Assembly (NCBI RefSeq): GCF_000382705.1 | Contig: NZ_ARQE01000001.1 | Span: forward strand, 601,551-665,550 | Origin: Aureimonas ureilytica DSM 18598 = NBRC 106430 | GTDB taxonomy: Bacteria; Pseudomonadota; Alphaproteobacteria; Rhizobiales; Rhizobiaceae | Reading direction: 5' to 3' | Length of the DNA: 64,000 bases | Shown here: positions 63,801 to 64,000 of the stretch, piece after piece | How positions within the stretch are numbered: the stretch's first letter is position 1 | Layout: the number at the start of each line of letters is the position of its first letter | Notes under the pieces: model-generated | What the model was told of the DNA's origin: nothing | What the model saw: the letters and a program-made list of their open reading frames with translations, nothing else | Database searches by the model: none | Position numbers and translations under genes: made by a program

Positions 63801-64000
63801 AACGAATTGTCCACCAACGCCGTGAAATACGGCGCGCTCTCGGTGCCGGACGGGCGGATCGCGGTCGACTGGTCGCTGCGCCGCGAAGCGCCCGGCGGCC
63901 CGCAGCTCCTCGACTTCCGATGGACCGAGACGGGCGGCCCGCCCGTCGTCGCGCCGAGCCGCAAGGGGTTCGGAACGCGCCTCGTCGGCATGGGCCTCAC
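60846..64000 (+). CDS. Multi-sensor HWE-family histidine kinase (partial, 3' end beyond window)
   Basis: The plus-strand frame is open from GTG 60846 (GGGAAG six bases upstream) to the window end, at least 1051 residues. Domains in order: GAF (about 20-165), PAS (190-305), GAF (310-470), PAS (475-590), GAF (600-735), PAS (755-885) and the HWE kinase core. The core has the phospho-His in RELSHRLKNTLAVVQSIATQTL (about residue 893). The ATPase N-box is ALALIANELSTNAVKYGALS, followed by the W-E motif in FRWTETGG. It is cut inside the last ATPase motifs. No membrane segment is seen, so it is probably a cytoplasmic sensor. In this order HWE/HisKA_2 kinases often feed the general stress response (PhyR) or light/redox sensing. 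The partner is outside the window. Confidence 0.92.
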   Translation, partial: MIDEPEDSPKTRPDREAERLAALAAYGILDTPPEQAFDDIVLLARALCRAPVALVSLVDRDRQWFKARSGFEPCQTPLEQSVCSHALGQTDLLIIPDLTLDARTRANTLVTGEPFLRFYAGAPLVTPAGEVLGTLCVLDHVPRPDGLTKPEGEALSALSRQVVTQLELRLALAARDRALLEKREGDRHHRMILDSAVDHAIFSLDASGRVTAWSRGAEALLGWREEEMLGVSVERLFSAEDQAIWLLESDLPLARAEGRALSEGWRPRKDGSRFLASSETRPLVSETGAPIGWLVILRDLTIERRREHRLTILAEASAALLSASGAGDVLKPILEEGAELIGFDQCCMFDIAADGCHLHLTHGIGLDPQTQEQLGRTAMEWPLCGIVAETAEPMVLSGLLDSTEPRHAIAHAMRFDGYAGFPILSQGRAKGVISFTRVGPGAFDGETVAFFATIARFMSATRERLDAEEDLRASERKWRELFEELQEAFVLGRLVRNVEGRAVDWRYEAVNRAWTTLTGLSSEVVVGRTVRELFPDLGTEWVRGAAASVGANKPMRFLRTVEPLKRSFEGVIQPTGADGFSALFVEVTDRAKADARRDALAMLGERLLRGDDEATMLHDVAEAIGRALQASAVAYRSVTSEGRSAGATMGWREDGAPMGDLVDGEELARLWPALGKGRVVTKGRGSEEPSHSASRPAAIHQPILEGGQLVALLQVTADTPRRWSAEELSFVAEAATRIRAAVERRRMETLLRDNERRLLTLVQALPVGVLLAEARTGRVIAGNRRMDAILGRPADSVMAPGGDAQFIAFDGEGQSIPASACPLPRILKGETERATLEMHLERPDGSRIWIEVVGEAIRDVTGRLRGAVLCASEIEDRKRAEAHQRILARELSHRLKNTLAVVQSIATQTLRSTTDIETARGTLSQRIQALSHAHEILLTGQHDAGSVEAIVAGAVRVHDTGGRVALTGPQVLIGPRAALALALIANELSTNAVKYGALSVPDGRIAVDWSLRREAPGGPQLLDFRWTETGGPPVVAPSRKGFGTRLVGMGL

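Noticed and set aside
1-64000. Mobile elements, prophage or integrated plasmids
   Set aside because: No transposase, integrase, phage structural or partition gene was seen; gene order is largely the conserved rhizobial core.

Overview
The window is a GC-rich stretch (roughly two thirds G+C by eye) of an alphaproteobacterial chromosome, almost certainly from the Hyphomicrobiales (Rhizobiales). Several genes point there together: the ChvI/ChvG two-component pair overlapping a short HPr kinase, ornithine-lipid synthase OlsB, a lipid A oxidase-like outer-membrane barrel, the Hsp20-DUF1150 pair, the mutS-glnD-murJ-trpS order, and an HWE-family histidine kinase. Aurantimonadaceae (Aureimonas-like) would fit, but that is only an impression. 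I see no rRNA, tRNA, CRISPR array, insertion sequence, phage gene or plasmid gene. This is core chromosome with some accessory stress and envelope genes.

Layout. 1-3.3 kb: CHAD and CYTH polyphosphate/triphosphate-type proteins, a DUF892 ferritin-like protein and a manganese catalase. 3.4-9.1 kb: chvI-chvG-hprK on the minus strand and a stress flavin-type protein, divergent from pckA, whose upstream region carries two operator-like repeats. 9.3-12.0 kb: ribosome rescue (arfB), a fasciclin-domain secreted protein, a Tat-exported MsrB, and an Hsp20-DUF1150 unit behind a good RpoH-type promoter. 12.1-17.6 kb, minus strand: lptC-lptA-lptB, rpoN, hpf, ptsN, a classic order for LPS transport and nitrogen-PTS/sigma-54. 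17.8-26.4 kb: sppA, ihfB, lapA, coxG, two RNA methyltransferases, lspA, acuI, olsB, an LpxQ-like protein and DUF1236. 26.7-37.7 kb: mutS, a stress SDR, glnD, murJ, DUF3597, trpS, a dense palindrome cluster and a universal stress protein. 37.7-50.7 kb: a CDF transporter, nfuA, tsaB, rimI, an acyltransferase, miaB, phoH, ybeY, a CorC-like CBS protein, lnt, an XRE regulator, metK, trmB and DUF2147. 50.8-59.2 kb: rimP-nusA-ylxR-infB-rbfA-truB behind a recognisable promoter and an attenuator-like terminator. 59.3-64 kb: an alpha/beta hydrolase, a small hypothetical gene, and a very large GAF/PAS HWE sensor kinase that runs off the window.

The genes fall into a few jobs: envelope biogenesis (lptABC, lspA, lnt, murJ, olsB, acyltransferase, LpxQ-like), translation and ribosome maturation (rimP operon, ybeY, miaB, trmB, metK, hpf, arfB), stress defence (Mn catalase, DUF892, MsrB, Hsp20, SDR, PPOX, USP) and nutrient or envelope sensing (ChvGI-HprK, PtsN-RpoN, GlnD, HWE kinase). 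Many neighbours overlap by ATGA or TTGA, which suggests translational coupling.

I did not find a clearly new biological system. The signals most worth a second look are non-coding: the palindrome cluster after trpS, the 17-bp tandem repeat before lptB, the rimP attenuator, and the paired operator-like sites before pckA. The synteny breaks after truB and hprK and the hypothetical gene near 60.4 kb come next. Two genes, CHAD and the HWE kinase, are cut by the window edges.
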